Shown here piece after piece: positions 1 to 7,421 of a stretch of 16,211 nt of DNA; the stretch's first letter is position 1, and the number at the start of each line of letters is the position of its first letter. This stretch comes from Candidatus Pacearchaeota archaeon (GTDB lineage Archaea > Nanoarchaeota > Nanoarchaeia > Pacearchaeales > GW2011-AR1), in contig NZER01000117.1 in the NCBI GenBank assembly GCA_002690445.1, forward strand, positions 1 through 16,211, given 5' to 3'. A program made the position numbers and the translations under genes. The notes under the pieces are model-generated. The model ran no database searches. It was not told the DNA's origin and saw nothing but the letters and a program-made list of their open reading frames with translations.

Positions 1-2
1 AA

Positions 3-287
3 GGATATCAGGGGTATCAGGGATACCAAGGTTATCAAGGTTACCAAGGATATCAGGGTTATCAAGGTTACCAAGGATATCAGGGGTACCAAGGATATCA
101 GGGTTACCAAGGGTATCAAGGATACCAAGGGTATCAAGGGTATCAAGGTTATCAAGGGTATCAAGGCTACCAAGGTTATCAAGGTTACCAAGGGTATCAA
201 GGTTATCAAGGCTACCAAGGTTATCGAGGTTACCAAGGTTATCAAGGCTATCAAGGTTACCAAGGATCAGGTTACCAAGGCTATCAA
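3..287 (+). repeat. 9-nt tandem repeat encoding Gly-Tyr-Gln
   Basis: Thirty-one in-frame copies of a 9-nt unit GGN-TAY-CAR are visible, continuing from before the window. All four Gly codons, both Tyr codons and both Gln codons are used, so the peptide is much better conserved than the DNA. The exceptions are a CGA (Arg) at 225-227 and a two-codon Gly-Ser insertion at 264-269. Confidence 0.95.
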
Positions 288-2393
288 GGAGTGGGGTTGA
301 GCTGCGGTGAAACTGTTGGGTCTGGATGTAGTGCTGCGATCAATTTCTACTGCCCGGTTTGGGTTCACTGCGATGCTCAAGTGGGTGATACGACTAATTC
401 CAGAAATTTTTATCATCTTGGTGGGGATTTCATTTCAACCTCAGGCGCGATTTACCTCGGCTTCGGCACGAATAAATCTACTCTAGCGGGCGGGGTGACG
501 TATCACGGAAATAATGAGTCGCACTACGGTAACAATGAATTCCTTTCTCCCGCCGGCCCATGCGCTAGCACTACGGATTTTCATCAGCAAGTAAATTTCA
601 ATTGTAATACAAATTTCAATGCTGGCATTGTTACTTTCAATACAGCTACAGTTTTCAACGTATTTGTTCCTTTCCCCATTGGCGGTGGCATGGGCCCTCA
701 GCCCGCCCCGGGATTCGCTCTCCCGCCCATCGGGCCAATGGTCTTCCCCGGTATTCCGGGCGTTGGCGGTATCGCAGGGTTCATAGGTGGTGGAGCTATG
801 CTTCTGGGGCGAAGCTGCGCCGACTTTACCTTAGTAAATTCTCAGACTCAATTCTTATGTAATACTTACATTGGAAATGCTCCCGGAGGTACGCCAGAAT
901 GCTCAGGACTGTTAGAAGTCTATCATGAGGCAAGGTTTTTCTGCGAATCAAATTTCTATCACACCACAAACTTCTCCCACGCCGTAAACATCGCGCAAAC
1001 GGGGGATGCCTGCGAGTGCGTTGGTGGGACAGGGGCCACAGAAGGGGATTGTACAACCAACGGCGGCACTTGGGAGTGTTGCACCGACTGTTGTTTTGAC
1101 AACGACGGTAGTCATTTAAATCCGTTAAGCGTTGATTCATCCGCAGAATTTAGCTGTAATGTTTACATTGGCGCAAATGTGACTACAGCAATCGTAGCTG
1201 GAGGAGCTGGGAACGCAGGAACACTAACTCAAACGGACAGCGGCAAGTGTAAAATATGGGACCGAGCAACAGATTTAACCGCAGATAAAGATCAAGTTAA
1301 ATTATTCCACTGCACCTATCCCGCCGTGCTTGACGCAGACGTAAACATAGGTGGAGGAAGTCTTACTGCTGGCGGAGATCCCAGTCTTTATGTCGAGGCG
1401 AAATCTTGGTTCCATAAGGAAGCAAGTATATGCGCTGACTTTAATGCGTACGAAAATGTCATAGTTGGAACTGATTGTGGTCACTCCTTAACCGTAGAGT
1501 CTACTTCAACATTTAAATGCCCGGTAACTATTGAAGGCGATTGTGGAACAAATGCGTTAACAGTTGAGGGTGACTCAACATTTAAATGCCCGGTGACTAT
1601 TGAAGGCGATTGTGGAACAAATGCGTTACACGTTCTGGGGGATGCAACCTTTATGTGCAATGTAGAGATGGGAGACGGCGCTTGCGGAACTACTTTACTG
1701 GTCACATCAGACTCAACCTTTGACTGTCCGGTGGTAATACAGGGGTCATGCGGCACCACCGCTTTAACCGTCGGGGGTGATACCGCGCTTGAATGCAGTG
1801 TTACAATTGGAAGCGGAAATTGCGCGGGCGCTGAACAACTTAATTCTTGGGTTGAATCCATATTCCATTGTAATGTAGATATTGGAACCTTAGCTACCGC
1901 GTGTGATCCAAATTTCACGTTTAATTCGTATCATGATAGCAACTTCTTCTGCGACACAACATTCCACGAAAGTGTTGTTATCGGTGATAGCTGCGCGAAT
2001 GATACTTTGACAGTTGGCGCTACTTCAACGTTTAATTGCCCTGCTACATTCACTGACGACGTTACAATTGGCAATGACTGCGGCGCTGACATCTTAACCG
2101 TTAATGCTGGGTCCATTTTTACTTGCCCCACTGAATTTACTGACTGTGTTGAGGTCGCGAACTTAAATGTGGGGGGCGCCCTATCAGCTCAGTCCTTTTA
2201 TTTCTGTGGACAGAGTGATGCTTGTGGTGGTGACGGACTTGGAACCCTGCTCCCATGCCCCGGAGGCGGCGATGACGATGAAATTCTTCTTAACAATGGA
2301 GGTACATTAACTTGGCATGGATATACAGAAGAGACTATAAGCGTATGTATAGACGGAGTAATGACTCCTAAGAAATTCCTAATACTGGATTAG
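3..2393 (+). CDS. Collagen-like/Cys-rich repeat fibre protein (5' partial)
   Basis: The frame is open from the window edge, so the start lies upstream; GTG at 291 is only an internal codon. About 797 residues are visible. Residues 1-95 are Gly-X-Y triplets, nearly all Gly-Tyr-Gln, with one GYR and one Gly-Ser interruption. The rest is built from degenerate repeats of about 23 residues of the form F-x-C-x-V-x-I-x-G-x-x-C, clearest at nt 1480-1830, which suggests a beta-solenoid or stacked-strand fibre. I count about 44 Cys after the triplet region, which is very high. The C-terminus has a Gly/Asp stretch followed by a compact hydrophobic end. Collagen-like triplets are well known in phage tail-fibre and appendage proteins, so a virion fibre or receptor-binding role is inferred; no enzymatic motif is seen. 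The next gene starts 10 nt downstream and is also Cys-rich and repetitive. Confidence 0.8.
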   Translation, partial: GYQGYQGYQGYQGYQGYQGYQGYQGYQGYQGYQGYQGYQGYQGYQGYQGYQGYQGYQGYQGYQGYQGYQGYQGYRGYQGYQGYQGYQGSGYQGYQGVGLSCGETVGSGCSAAINFYCPVWVHCDAQVGDTTNSRNFYHLGGDFISTSGAIYLGFGTNKSTLAGGVTYHGNNESHYGNNEFLSPAGPCASTTDFHQQVNFNCNTNFNAGIVTFNTATVFNVFVPFPIGGGMGPQPAPGFALPPIGPMVFPGIPGVGGIAGFIGGGAMLLGRSCADFTLVNSQTQFLCNTYIGNAPGGTPECSGLLEVYHEARFFCESNFYHTTNFSHAVNIAQTGDACECVGGTGATEGDCTTNGGTWECCTDCCFDNDGSHLNPLSVDSSAEFSCNVYIGANVTTAIVAGGAGNAGTLTQTDSGKCKIWDRATDLTADKDQVKLFHCTYPAVLDADVNIGGGSLTAGGDPSLYVEAKSWFHKEASICADFNAYENVIVGTDCGHSLTVESTSTFKCPVTIEGDCGTNALTVEGDSTFKCPVTIEGDCGTNALHVLGDATFMCNVEMGDGACGTTLLVTSDSTFDCPVVIQGSCGTTALTVGGDTALECSVTIGSGNCAGAEQLNSWVESIFHCNVDIGTLATACDPNFTFNSYHDSNFFCDTTFHESVVIGDSCANDTLTVGATSTFNCPATFTDDVTIGNDCGADILTVNAGSIFTCPTEFTDCVEVANLNVGGALSAQSFYFCGQSDACGGDGLGTLLPCPGGGDDDEILLNNGGTLTWHGYTEETISVCIDGVMTPKKFLILD
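1506..1628 (+). repeat. 69-nt direct duplication in fibre gene
   Basis: Positions 1506-1559 and 1575-1628 match at 53 of 54 bases (A or G at base 21). The period of 69 nt equals one 23-residue protein repeat. Neighbouring repeats have diverged much further, so this pair looks like a recent in-frame duplication or gene conversion. Confidence 0.9.
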
Positions 2394-2403
2394 AACATAA
2401 GAT

Positions 2404-3375
2404 ATGGCCACGATTTATACATGTTCTAGATGTGATGGTTCTGGCACAGTTTACGTTCAGGACGCTTATGATACTATAGCGGGAATGTGGTCTTCTGACC
2501 CGTATATAACTTATTACGATAGTAATAGTAACGAGTTCTGTGTAGAAATTATTTCCGAGGGAAGTGGAAGTTCGAGCAATGAACTGAGCATGTATGGAAT
2601 GATGAGTTGCTCAGATTGCTGTAGTTATACTGGTGAAAGCGGGTGTAACGGTGGCGGTGGGGAGACAACAACGACGACATCAACCACTACGTCGACCACT
2701 ACATCAACGACAACATCGACGACTACATCAACGACAACATCGACAACTACGTCAACGACAACATCGACGACTACATCAACGACAACATCGACCACTACGT
2801 CAACGACAACATCGACAACTACGTCAACGACTACATCGACAACTACGTCAACGACTACATCGACAACTACGTCAACAACTACATCGACGACAACAACGAC
2901 GACGACCACGACGTCAACCACGACTACCACAACCACGACTACATGCACGCCAGAAGTAGGTTGGGCATTTCCGATTTATACGGTGCACGCCGATGGTTCA
3001 ACTACGTGTGAATGTTGTGAAACCGACTGCATAACCACGACAACAACATCAGGCGGCGGAGGCTGCGAGAATTGCGGGTGCACGACAGAGAAATTTTACG
3101 GAACAGTTTGCCCTACGGCGGGATATGACCACGCAAACGGGCTGGCTGTTGGGGCAAGCATAATTATAGCCGGTTGCTGCAACGGCGCTTGGACGTATCC
3201 GATTGTTGGAAATGAATTTGGCGTAGCGGTAGACTTAGCTAAACCCAATTGCACAACATATCTTGCGGTTGAATTCTCTCAACCCTTCGACGACGTATCA
3301 GCAACTGAAAACGGCAGCCCTGATGTAATGATAAGCTCCTGCTGTGGGTACGATTGCAATAACCCAACAACGTAA
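2404..3375 (+). CDS. Thr/Ser-rich mucin-like Cys-rich structural protein
   Basis: This 323-residue protein has three parts. The N-terminal 87 residues begin with a CxxCxGxG motif like a DnaJ-type zinc knuckle and hold several Cys pairs. A tract of 93 residues (nt 2665-2943) is only Thr and Ser, mostly TTTS. The C-terminal domain of about 143 residues is again rich in Cys (CxCC, CxxCxC, CC pairs), with a second short Thr run and a Gly4 hinge. About 22 Cys occur in the whole protein. I recognise no enzyme family. By position beside the fibre gene, an exposed virion or appendage protein is likely, with the Thr/Ser tract as an extended linker and possible O-glycosylation site (inference). It starts with ATG 10 nt after the previous stop without a strong Shine-Dalgarno, and its TAA overlaps the next ATG (TAATG). 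Confidence 0.75.
   Translation: MATIYTCSRCDGSGTVYVQDAYDTIAGMWSSDPYITYYDSNSNEFCVEIISEGSGSSSNELSMYGMMSCSDCCSYTGESGCNGGGGETTTTTSTTTSTTTSTTTSTTTSTTTSTTTSTTTSTTTSTTTSTTTSTTTSTTTSTTTSTTTSTTTSTTTSTTTSTTTTTTTTTSTTTTTTTTTCTPEVGWAFPIYTVHADGSTTCECCETDCITTTTTSGGGGCENCGCTTEKFYGTVCPTAGYDHANGLAVGASIIIAGCCNGAWTYPIVGNEFGVAVDLAKPNCTTYLAVEFSQPFDDVSATENGSPDVMISSCCGYDCNNPTT
2665..2943 (+). repeat. Thr/Ser tract with 12-nt and 24-nt tandem repeats
   Basis: Ninety-three consecutive Thr/Ser codons. A 12-nt unit encodes Thr-Thr-Thr-Ser. From 2707 a 24-nt higher-order unit is visible (2707-2730, 2731-2754, then successive blocks to about 2874), differing only at third codon positions. Past 2875 it decays into mostly Thr. 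The repeat keeps the opposite strand and other frames open too, which creates spurious ORFs. Confidence 0.95.
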
Positions 3376-3566
3376 TGAAACAACAAGATTTAGTCGTTAA
3401 CAATATATCAGTGGTACTGAACACTGACGAAAGCGGCGCTTGGATGGAAGACTCTTTGATTATCTTAAAAAAAGATTCGACGGAAGAAGAGGCCATGAAT
3501 ATAATAAATTACCTGTATGAAGAAGGTTTTATCTGGGATAGGCGCATAAAATATGAAATCAAGTAA
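3375..3566 (+). CDS. Small hypothetical protein (63 aa)
   Basis: The ATG overlaps the previous stop by one base (TAATG), implying translational coupling to the Thr/Ser-rich protein gene. The product is small and acidic, with a predicted beta strand (LVVNNISVVL) followed by an acidic helix and an aromatic C-terminus (GFIWDRRI). There is no Cys, signal peptide or membrane segment. I do not recognise the family. Its place at the end of the structural cluster suggests a virion-related or assembly accessory role, but that rests only on position. Confidence 0.6.
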   Translation: MKQQDLVVNNISVVLNTDESGAWMEDSLIILKKDSTEEEAMNIINYLYEEGFIWDRRIKYEIK

Positions 3567-3616
3567 TAAAAATTGTGTAATTTATACCAGTGAACCAACA
3601 AGAAAAAGCTGTTTGC

Positions 3617-3811
3617 ATGAACACTCCTTATATATCTGTGCTAAGGGTACTGGAAATCGTTGACAAAAGCATCAACGAATACGATAAGCTATACGCAGAA
3701 GCAAGGAACAGTCACGAAAAAAAAGTAGGAAGGCTCGGTAAACTAGTCTCAATAAAAATTAAAAATAATATAATCAACGATATAAAACAAAGAGAAGGTA
3801 ACTTCGACTAA
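3617..3811 (+). CDS. Small hypothetical helical protein (64 aa)
   Basis: A short, charged and probably all-helical protein (VLRVLEIVDKSINEYDKL, then a Lys-rich segment). I chose ATG 3617; an in-frame GTG at 3590 would add nine residues, but neither start has a convincing Shine-Dalgarno. The TAA at 3809-3811 overlaps the stop codon of the convergent annealing-protein gene, so the two transcription blocks meet tail to tail with no spacer. The function is unknown. Confidence 0.55.
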   Translation: MNTPYISVLRVLEIVDKSINEYDKLYAEARNSHEKKVGRLGKLVSIKIKNNIINDIKQREGNFD

Positions 3812-4533
3812 GTTTTAATCTTCTTCAATCTTTCAATTAGTTCAAAAATTTTAGCCTTTGGTATTTGCTCTACGCAGGAGATAGAGTCTGCCTTTTCATA
3901 TTCTTCGTCTTCAAGTCTCTTTTTCACCTTAGCCCAAGTAACTTTCTTTTCTGACATTACTCTCTTGAGTAAAGCAACTGGTGAGGGTTGAGTGTCTATC
4001 TCTTCAACGGGAGAAGAGGCTGCTTGAGGTGAGAAAGGTTTTACAAAGGTCATTTTTTCCAGTTCATCGTTAGCAACAATGTTAATCTTTAGGAAGTTAC
4101 GAACGCAACGAACGAACGCCCTGTTCTCTGCCATAGGTCCAAGGAAGGCTTGACCAAAACCGTGTGTGTTGTGAGGCCCTGCGTCACCAATAGCGGAGAA
4201 TGTAACCTCTCTACCCTCTGTCTCGTAATTGGGAGTGAATTTTATGCTACACGAGGCAATAACGTAATCTTTAGAGGGCGAGGTTACGTCGTAACGCACG
4301 TCTGTATACCCTCTAACTTGAGCTAATTCTTTGATCCCTGCGATTAGGATGATGAGTTCTGTATCTTTTAGTTTCGTAACGTCTCTTTCACTGGTTTTTT
4401 GGAGGTTTGGAACAAGGTGTTCTACCTTTATCATCTTACGCCAATCAATGAAGCCGTCTTCGTTAAATATATAATCAACGGAACCTCCTGAAATTAATCC
4501 GTTTTTGTCTCTCTTAATTTCCTTTAGCTTCAT
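3808..4533 (-). CDS. Putative Rad52-like single-strand annealing protein
   Basis: A 241-residue protein. Residues 55-150 show the order expected of Rad52/Sak/Erf-type annealing proteins: a helix (ELIILIAGIKELAQ), a beta sheet (RYDVT, YVIASCSIKFT, REVTFSAIGDA), then a helix carrying AENRAFVRCVRNFL, which resembles the conserved helix of Rad52-superfamily proteins. A Pro/Ser linker (about 165-185) leads to a Lys/Glu-rich helical tail. Such proteins pair complementary ssDNA during phage recombination. It is last in the - strand block, while a Cas4/RecB-like nuclease lies upstream in the same block, a plausible nuclease-annealase pair. Its ATG is 6 nt after a TATACT -10, with no Shine-Dalgarno possible if transcription starts at the usual distance. 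The assignment is by pattern and remains moderate; another phage DNA-binding family is possible. Confidence 0.5.
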   Translation of the reverse strand: MKLKEIKRDKNGLISGGSVDYIFNEDGFIDWRKMIKVEHLVPNLQKTSERDVTKLKDTELIILIAGIKELAQVRGYTDVRYDVTSPSKDYVIASCSIKFTPNYETEGREVTFSAIGDAGPHNTHGFGQAFLGPMAENRAFVRCVRNFLKINIVANDELEKMTFVKPFSPQAASSPVEEIDTQPSPVALLKRVMSEKKVTWAKVKKRLEDEEYEKADSISCVEQIPKAKIFELIERLKKIKT

Positions 4534-4539
4534 ACTCTA

Positions 4540-4567
4540 AGTATACTGGGTTTTTTAATTTTGTCAA
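4540..4567 (-). promoter_or_regulatory. Sigma70-type promoter of the annealing-protein gene, leaderless
   Basis: On the - strand: TTGACA (4562-4567), 16-nt spacer, TATACT (4540-4545), 6 nt, ATG (4531-4533). Both hexamers are consensus or near consensus. A 6-nt discriminator would place +1 on the A of ATG. The TGA of the upstream ORF is inside the -35 box. The first 20 bases of this cassette match the one at 7969-7996 at 19 positions. Confidence 0.8.
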
Positions 4568-5712
4568 TCTAATTTGTGAAGTACTTTGAGGAATGGCAAA
4601 TCCTTGAAAAGAACGTCACTTTCTTCAAGTTTGCATGTCTTAAAGGGCTTATCTATAGCCATCATGTTGTCTCTAGCGTATTCAGTCGGGTAGAAAAGTC
4701 CATTGTCATAGATTACTTTGCATGACGAATAAAATAAACTATTTATTTTAAAATTTTTAAAGACCTCTGATTCTTTTACGGCATTAGATCTTAGGTCAAT
4801 TATCGGATCAAAGTCAATGTAGTTAAGTTTTTGAGAGTTCAGTTCTTCTTCCTCTAAAAAAGAAACAAGTTTATATTTTATTGAAAGCTCGTTCAGAGTC
4901 TTTATGAAGTTGGGGTCGCCTTCTTCTGTTATGATGTAAAACACCTGCTGTATTTGATCCTTAAGGGCTTTAAGTATTTCTTTGTTAATTGGCTTGTTTG
5001 TCCATATTTGGTGGGCTTTAATCTTCAAAAGGTTGTAGAGGTATTCTTCATTAAAGTTCAGGTCCATCCTTATGGAGCAATTATTGTTCTCCATCTTTAC
5101 GGGAGGTTTGTCGTCTGGTACGATCTCCATGGCAATATCATTACTGTAATAGAATTCGCCAAGGTAAATTGTTTCGTATTTATAATCGTACCCTATGTCT
5201 AGCGCAGTAAGTATATTTTTTGCTATTTCCTCTGGCTTTATTGAGTTAACTATTGGGTAGTTTTCTTTAATGTCAAACGCTGGAGGGGCATCAGCCTTAA
5301 CTTCGAAGTCATTTTCTTGGTTCCAGTATGGGCGAACATTTTGTGGGAATGCATTTGAGTATATAGTTACTGTTTTAATATTGTAGTGAGAAGCTAAGTC
5401 GCTGGATATAGTTGGCTCGCCAAAGTGCAGCAAGCTATTCTCTATAAGGTGTGCGCACTGATTGTAGTCTATGTCTACAATTTCATGACAAAGATCAAAT
5501 TTTTCTTCGTTTTTATTTTTTATATAAATTATTTCAATACCGCGACTCTCTAGGCTTGGGTGAATTATATCTATTACATCTTGATAATATTCATAACTAC
5601 TATAACTAAAGGTAATATACTTCTCTGCGGGAGCAGGATAATATTTTTGAAAAATATATGGCTTGTCTATTTTGAGACCACAATTTAATGCGTATGTTTC
5701 TAGGAAGTGCAT
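4564..5712 (-). CDS. GT9-like glycosyltransferase, C-terminal half plus extra domain
   Basis: A 382-residue protein starting with an ATG that overlaps the stop of the preceding ORF (TAATG). Its first residues (HFLETYALNCGL) resemble the middle of heptosyltransferase-type GT9 proteins. Residues 96-120 (HFGEPTISSDLASHYNIKTVTI) sit where GT9 enzymes have their sugar-nucleotide-binding segment just before a strand. The preceding protein ends in what looks like the N-terminal GT9 Rossmann domain, so the two ORFs appear to share one GT-B module. Residues 180-382 are another alpha/beta region that I cannot assign (FYSSCKVIYDNGLFYPTE near the end). It probably acts in surface glycan or virion glycosylation together with its partner. 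The GT9 match is by pattern only and the acceptor is unknown. Confidence 0.5.
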   Translation of the reverse strand: MHFLETYALNCGLKIDKPYIFQKYYPAPAEKYITFSYSSYEYYQDVIDIIHPSLESRGIEIIYIKNKNEEKFDLCHEIVDIDYNQCAHLIENSLLHFGEPTISSDLASHYNIKTVTIYSNAFPQNVRPYWNQENDFEVKADAPPAFDIKENYPIVNSIKPEEIAKNILTALDIGYDYKYETIYLGEFYYSNDIAMEIVPDDKPPVKMENNNCSIRMDLNFNEEYLYNLLKIKAHQIWTNKPINKEILKALKDQIQQVFYIITEEGDPNFIKTLNELSIKYKLVSFLEEEELNSQKLNYIDFDPIIDLRSNAVKESEVFKNFKINSLFYSSCKVIYDNGLFYPTEYARDNMMAIDKPFKTCKLEESDVLFKDLPFLKVLHKLD

Positions 5713-7421
5713 TAATGTTTTAAGTCGTAGGCAATTTTGTCTTCCCCGTTATGGGTAAAGGTAATAATTTTTTGGGTATTTATATAAGGTATAAATGCTA
5801 TTTTAAAAAATCCTTCGTGAAGCCCTTTGCCTTCTAGCCAGAACAAGTCATCCATTTGAGGAAGGTATTCTATAGCTTTATGTACGTAGGGATTGCCTTC
5901 TAGGATGGGGAAAAATCTTTTGTTTGTCGCGACGTACAAGTCATGATCTGGGTATAGGTCTTGCATTGATTTAAACAGGCTTGTAGACAAAAAGAGATCT
6001 CTTTCTTTTCCCGGCATGACGAAAAGGATTTTTTTATTCTTGTCTCCTTCAGACAGGGGGTTCTCCGCGCCCGCATCAGCCTTGGAGGGGTATTTGTATT
6101 TAGTTTTTGGGGCGTCATCAATAAATTTTTCTACAATTTTGCAAACACTTTCTGATGAGTAATTATCTAACACCCATTGTCTGGCTTTTTTGCCAAGCTT
6201 TTCTTTTTTTGCCTTACCCATTGTATATACTTCGTGTATGGCTTCCGCTATTGAGTCTGGGGAAGTTGATGCTTTTTTGTATTCTGATTTATGCTCTCTG
6301 TATTCCGTCCACTCGAGAGGTATGGAGTGTGCCTCAGGTAGACACATCTCTTCCCCGCAGCTATAGTTAGTTACTAGAGTTATTAGCTCTGTTAACTTAG
6401 CTTCTTGGATTGGTATTTCTTGACCACCGGAAGTAAACGGATGGCAATAGGTGTCCATTAAGTTATATATTTCATTAAGCTGTTCTTCAGACACTCCGTT
6501 CTCGGGCATTGGGGTATAACACGACTCAGGTGCACCACAATATTTGCATTGAATTCCTTCTTCAGTAAAACTTTGAATAGTATAATTATTACAATTCATG
6601 CAACAATATGTAGTTAAAATATCTTCATTACTTAAATTGTTTTCAACTATATGTTTGTTTATATCCCACCCCTCTGACCAGCCAGTGTGTAGTAACAACT
6701 TGCTATTCGATGGATGTTGTTTTTTCCATTTAGAGAATCCTTGTAGTAAGTTTGGTACGGATTTTCTTAATTGATTTCTAAAAACAAAACCAATTACAAA
6801 ACAATTTTTATCTATTTCATTTTCTTCCCTTAATTTAAGGCTTTCTTCGTTGGGCAATTTGTAAAAAAAACTATCTTCTATGGGTCCGTGGACAGTTTTT
6901 GTATGGGTTTGTCCCAGTCTATGCAGCTCTTTGGTGGCAAAGTCAGACCATATCCAAAAATTACTACTTTTTTCTGCTGCATCTATAGTTAAGGGCAAAG
7001 CGGGTACGGAGTCTAAAGTAGTCCAGATAACTGACGTAATTTCTTTGAACCAAGGTTTTTCTATGGCGTGTGTTAACCCCCATATATCTTGTATCCCAAT
7101 GTATATATCTGGTTTTTCTTGGTAAACAACTTGGTCTAAGCTATGTATTCCGTAGTAAGCTTTTTTCGATTCTAGCTCGTCTTTTGAGAGCTTTTTTCTC
7201 GCCTCTATATCTAGAGGTATGCATCCTATTGACTTCCATGGAGTTTTTTGTAACGAGGGGGAGCCTTGTTTCTCTCCGCAAGAAAGATGAACTATATCAT
7301 ATTTATTTAATTTGTATAAATAAACCAAAATGGCCTTGGCGGTCCTGCCAAAGCCTGTCTTGGCCAAACTAAAGTCAGTTTGGAATAATATTTTTTTTCT
7401 ACCAGAGGTCATCTTCTTCAT
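5712..7421 (-). CDS. GT4-like glycosyltransferase with zinc ribbon and GT9-like N-domain
   Basis: About 569 residues from ATG 7421 (a GTG at 7424 is also possible). The N-terminus has a GT-B start (KKILFQTDFSLAKTGFGR). The second Rossmann half begins near residue 205 (CFVIGFVFRNQLRKSVPNLL), and the nucleotide-sugar motif is SGGQEIPIQEAKLTELI near 332-348, like the EX7E region of GT4 enzymes. An insertion carries two CxxC knuckles near residues 275-278 and 293-296, a likely zinc ribbon. After a linker, residues 464-570 start again with KKILFVMPGKERDL and look like the N-terminal domain of a GT9 enzyme, whose second half is in the next ORF. Likely role: sugar transfer to a phage or host surface acceptor. 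The start overlaps the end of the SSB-like gene by about 23 nt. Confidence 0.7.
   Translation of the reverse strand: MKKMTSGRKKILFQTDFSLAKTGFGRTAKAILVYLYKLNKYDIVHLSCGEKQGSPSLQKTPWKSIGCIPLDIEARKKLSKDELESKKAYYGIHSLDQVVYQEKPDIYIGIQDIWGLTHAIEKPWFKEITSVIWTTLDSVPALPLTIDAAEKSSNFWIWSDFATKELHRLGQTHTKTVHGPIEDSFFYKLPNEESLKLREENEIDKNCFVIGFVFRNQLRKSVPNLLQGFSKWKKQHPSNSKLLLHTGWSEGWDINKHIVENNLSNEDILTTYCCMNCNNYTIQSFTEEGIQCKYCGAPESCYTPMPENGVSEEQLNEIYNLMDTYCHPFTSGGQEIPIQEAKLTELITLVTNYSCGEEMCLPEAHSIPLEWTEYREHKSEYKKASTSPDSIAEAIHEVYTMGKAKKEKLGKKARQWVLDNYSSESVCKIVEKFIDDAPKTKYKYPSKADAGAENPLSEGDKNKKILFVMPGKERDLFLSTSLFKSMQDLYPDHDLYVATNKRFFPILEGNPYVHKAIEYLPQMDDLFWLEGKGLHEGFFKIAFIPYINTQKIITFTHNGEDKIAYDLKH

Noticed and set aside
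3..287. Short tandem repeats that might look like a CRISPR or iteron array
   Set aside because: The 9-nt unit has no spacers and is in frame with the downstream coding sequence; variation is synonymous.
826..2131. Several 60-145 aa open frames opposite the fibre gene
   Set aside because: Antisense shadows of a repeat-rich gene, without ribosome binding sites or recognisable products.
2625..2959. Long open frames in other frames across the Thr/Ser tract (Val/Asp repeats on the - strand, Arg/Gln/His repeats on the + strand)
   Set aside because: They exist only because the 12-nt repeat has no stops in those frames; they have low-complexity products and no start signals, and they overlap a better gene.
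3659..3665. TTGACA on the + strand as a promoter
   Set aside because: It lies inside a small coding region with no -10 leading to a gene; nothing downstream on the + strand needs it.
3800..3816. Small inverted repeat (AACTT/AAGTT) at the convergent junction as a terminator
   Set aside because: The stem is only 5 AT-rich pairs with two T after it, too weak to call.
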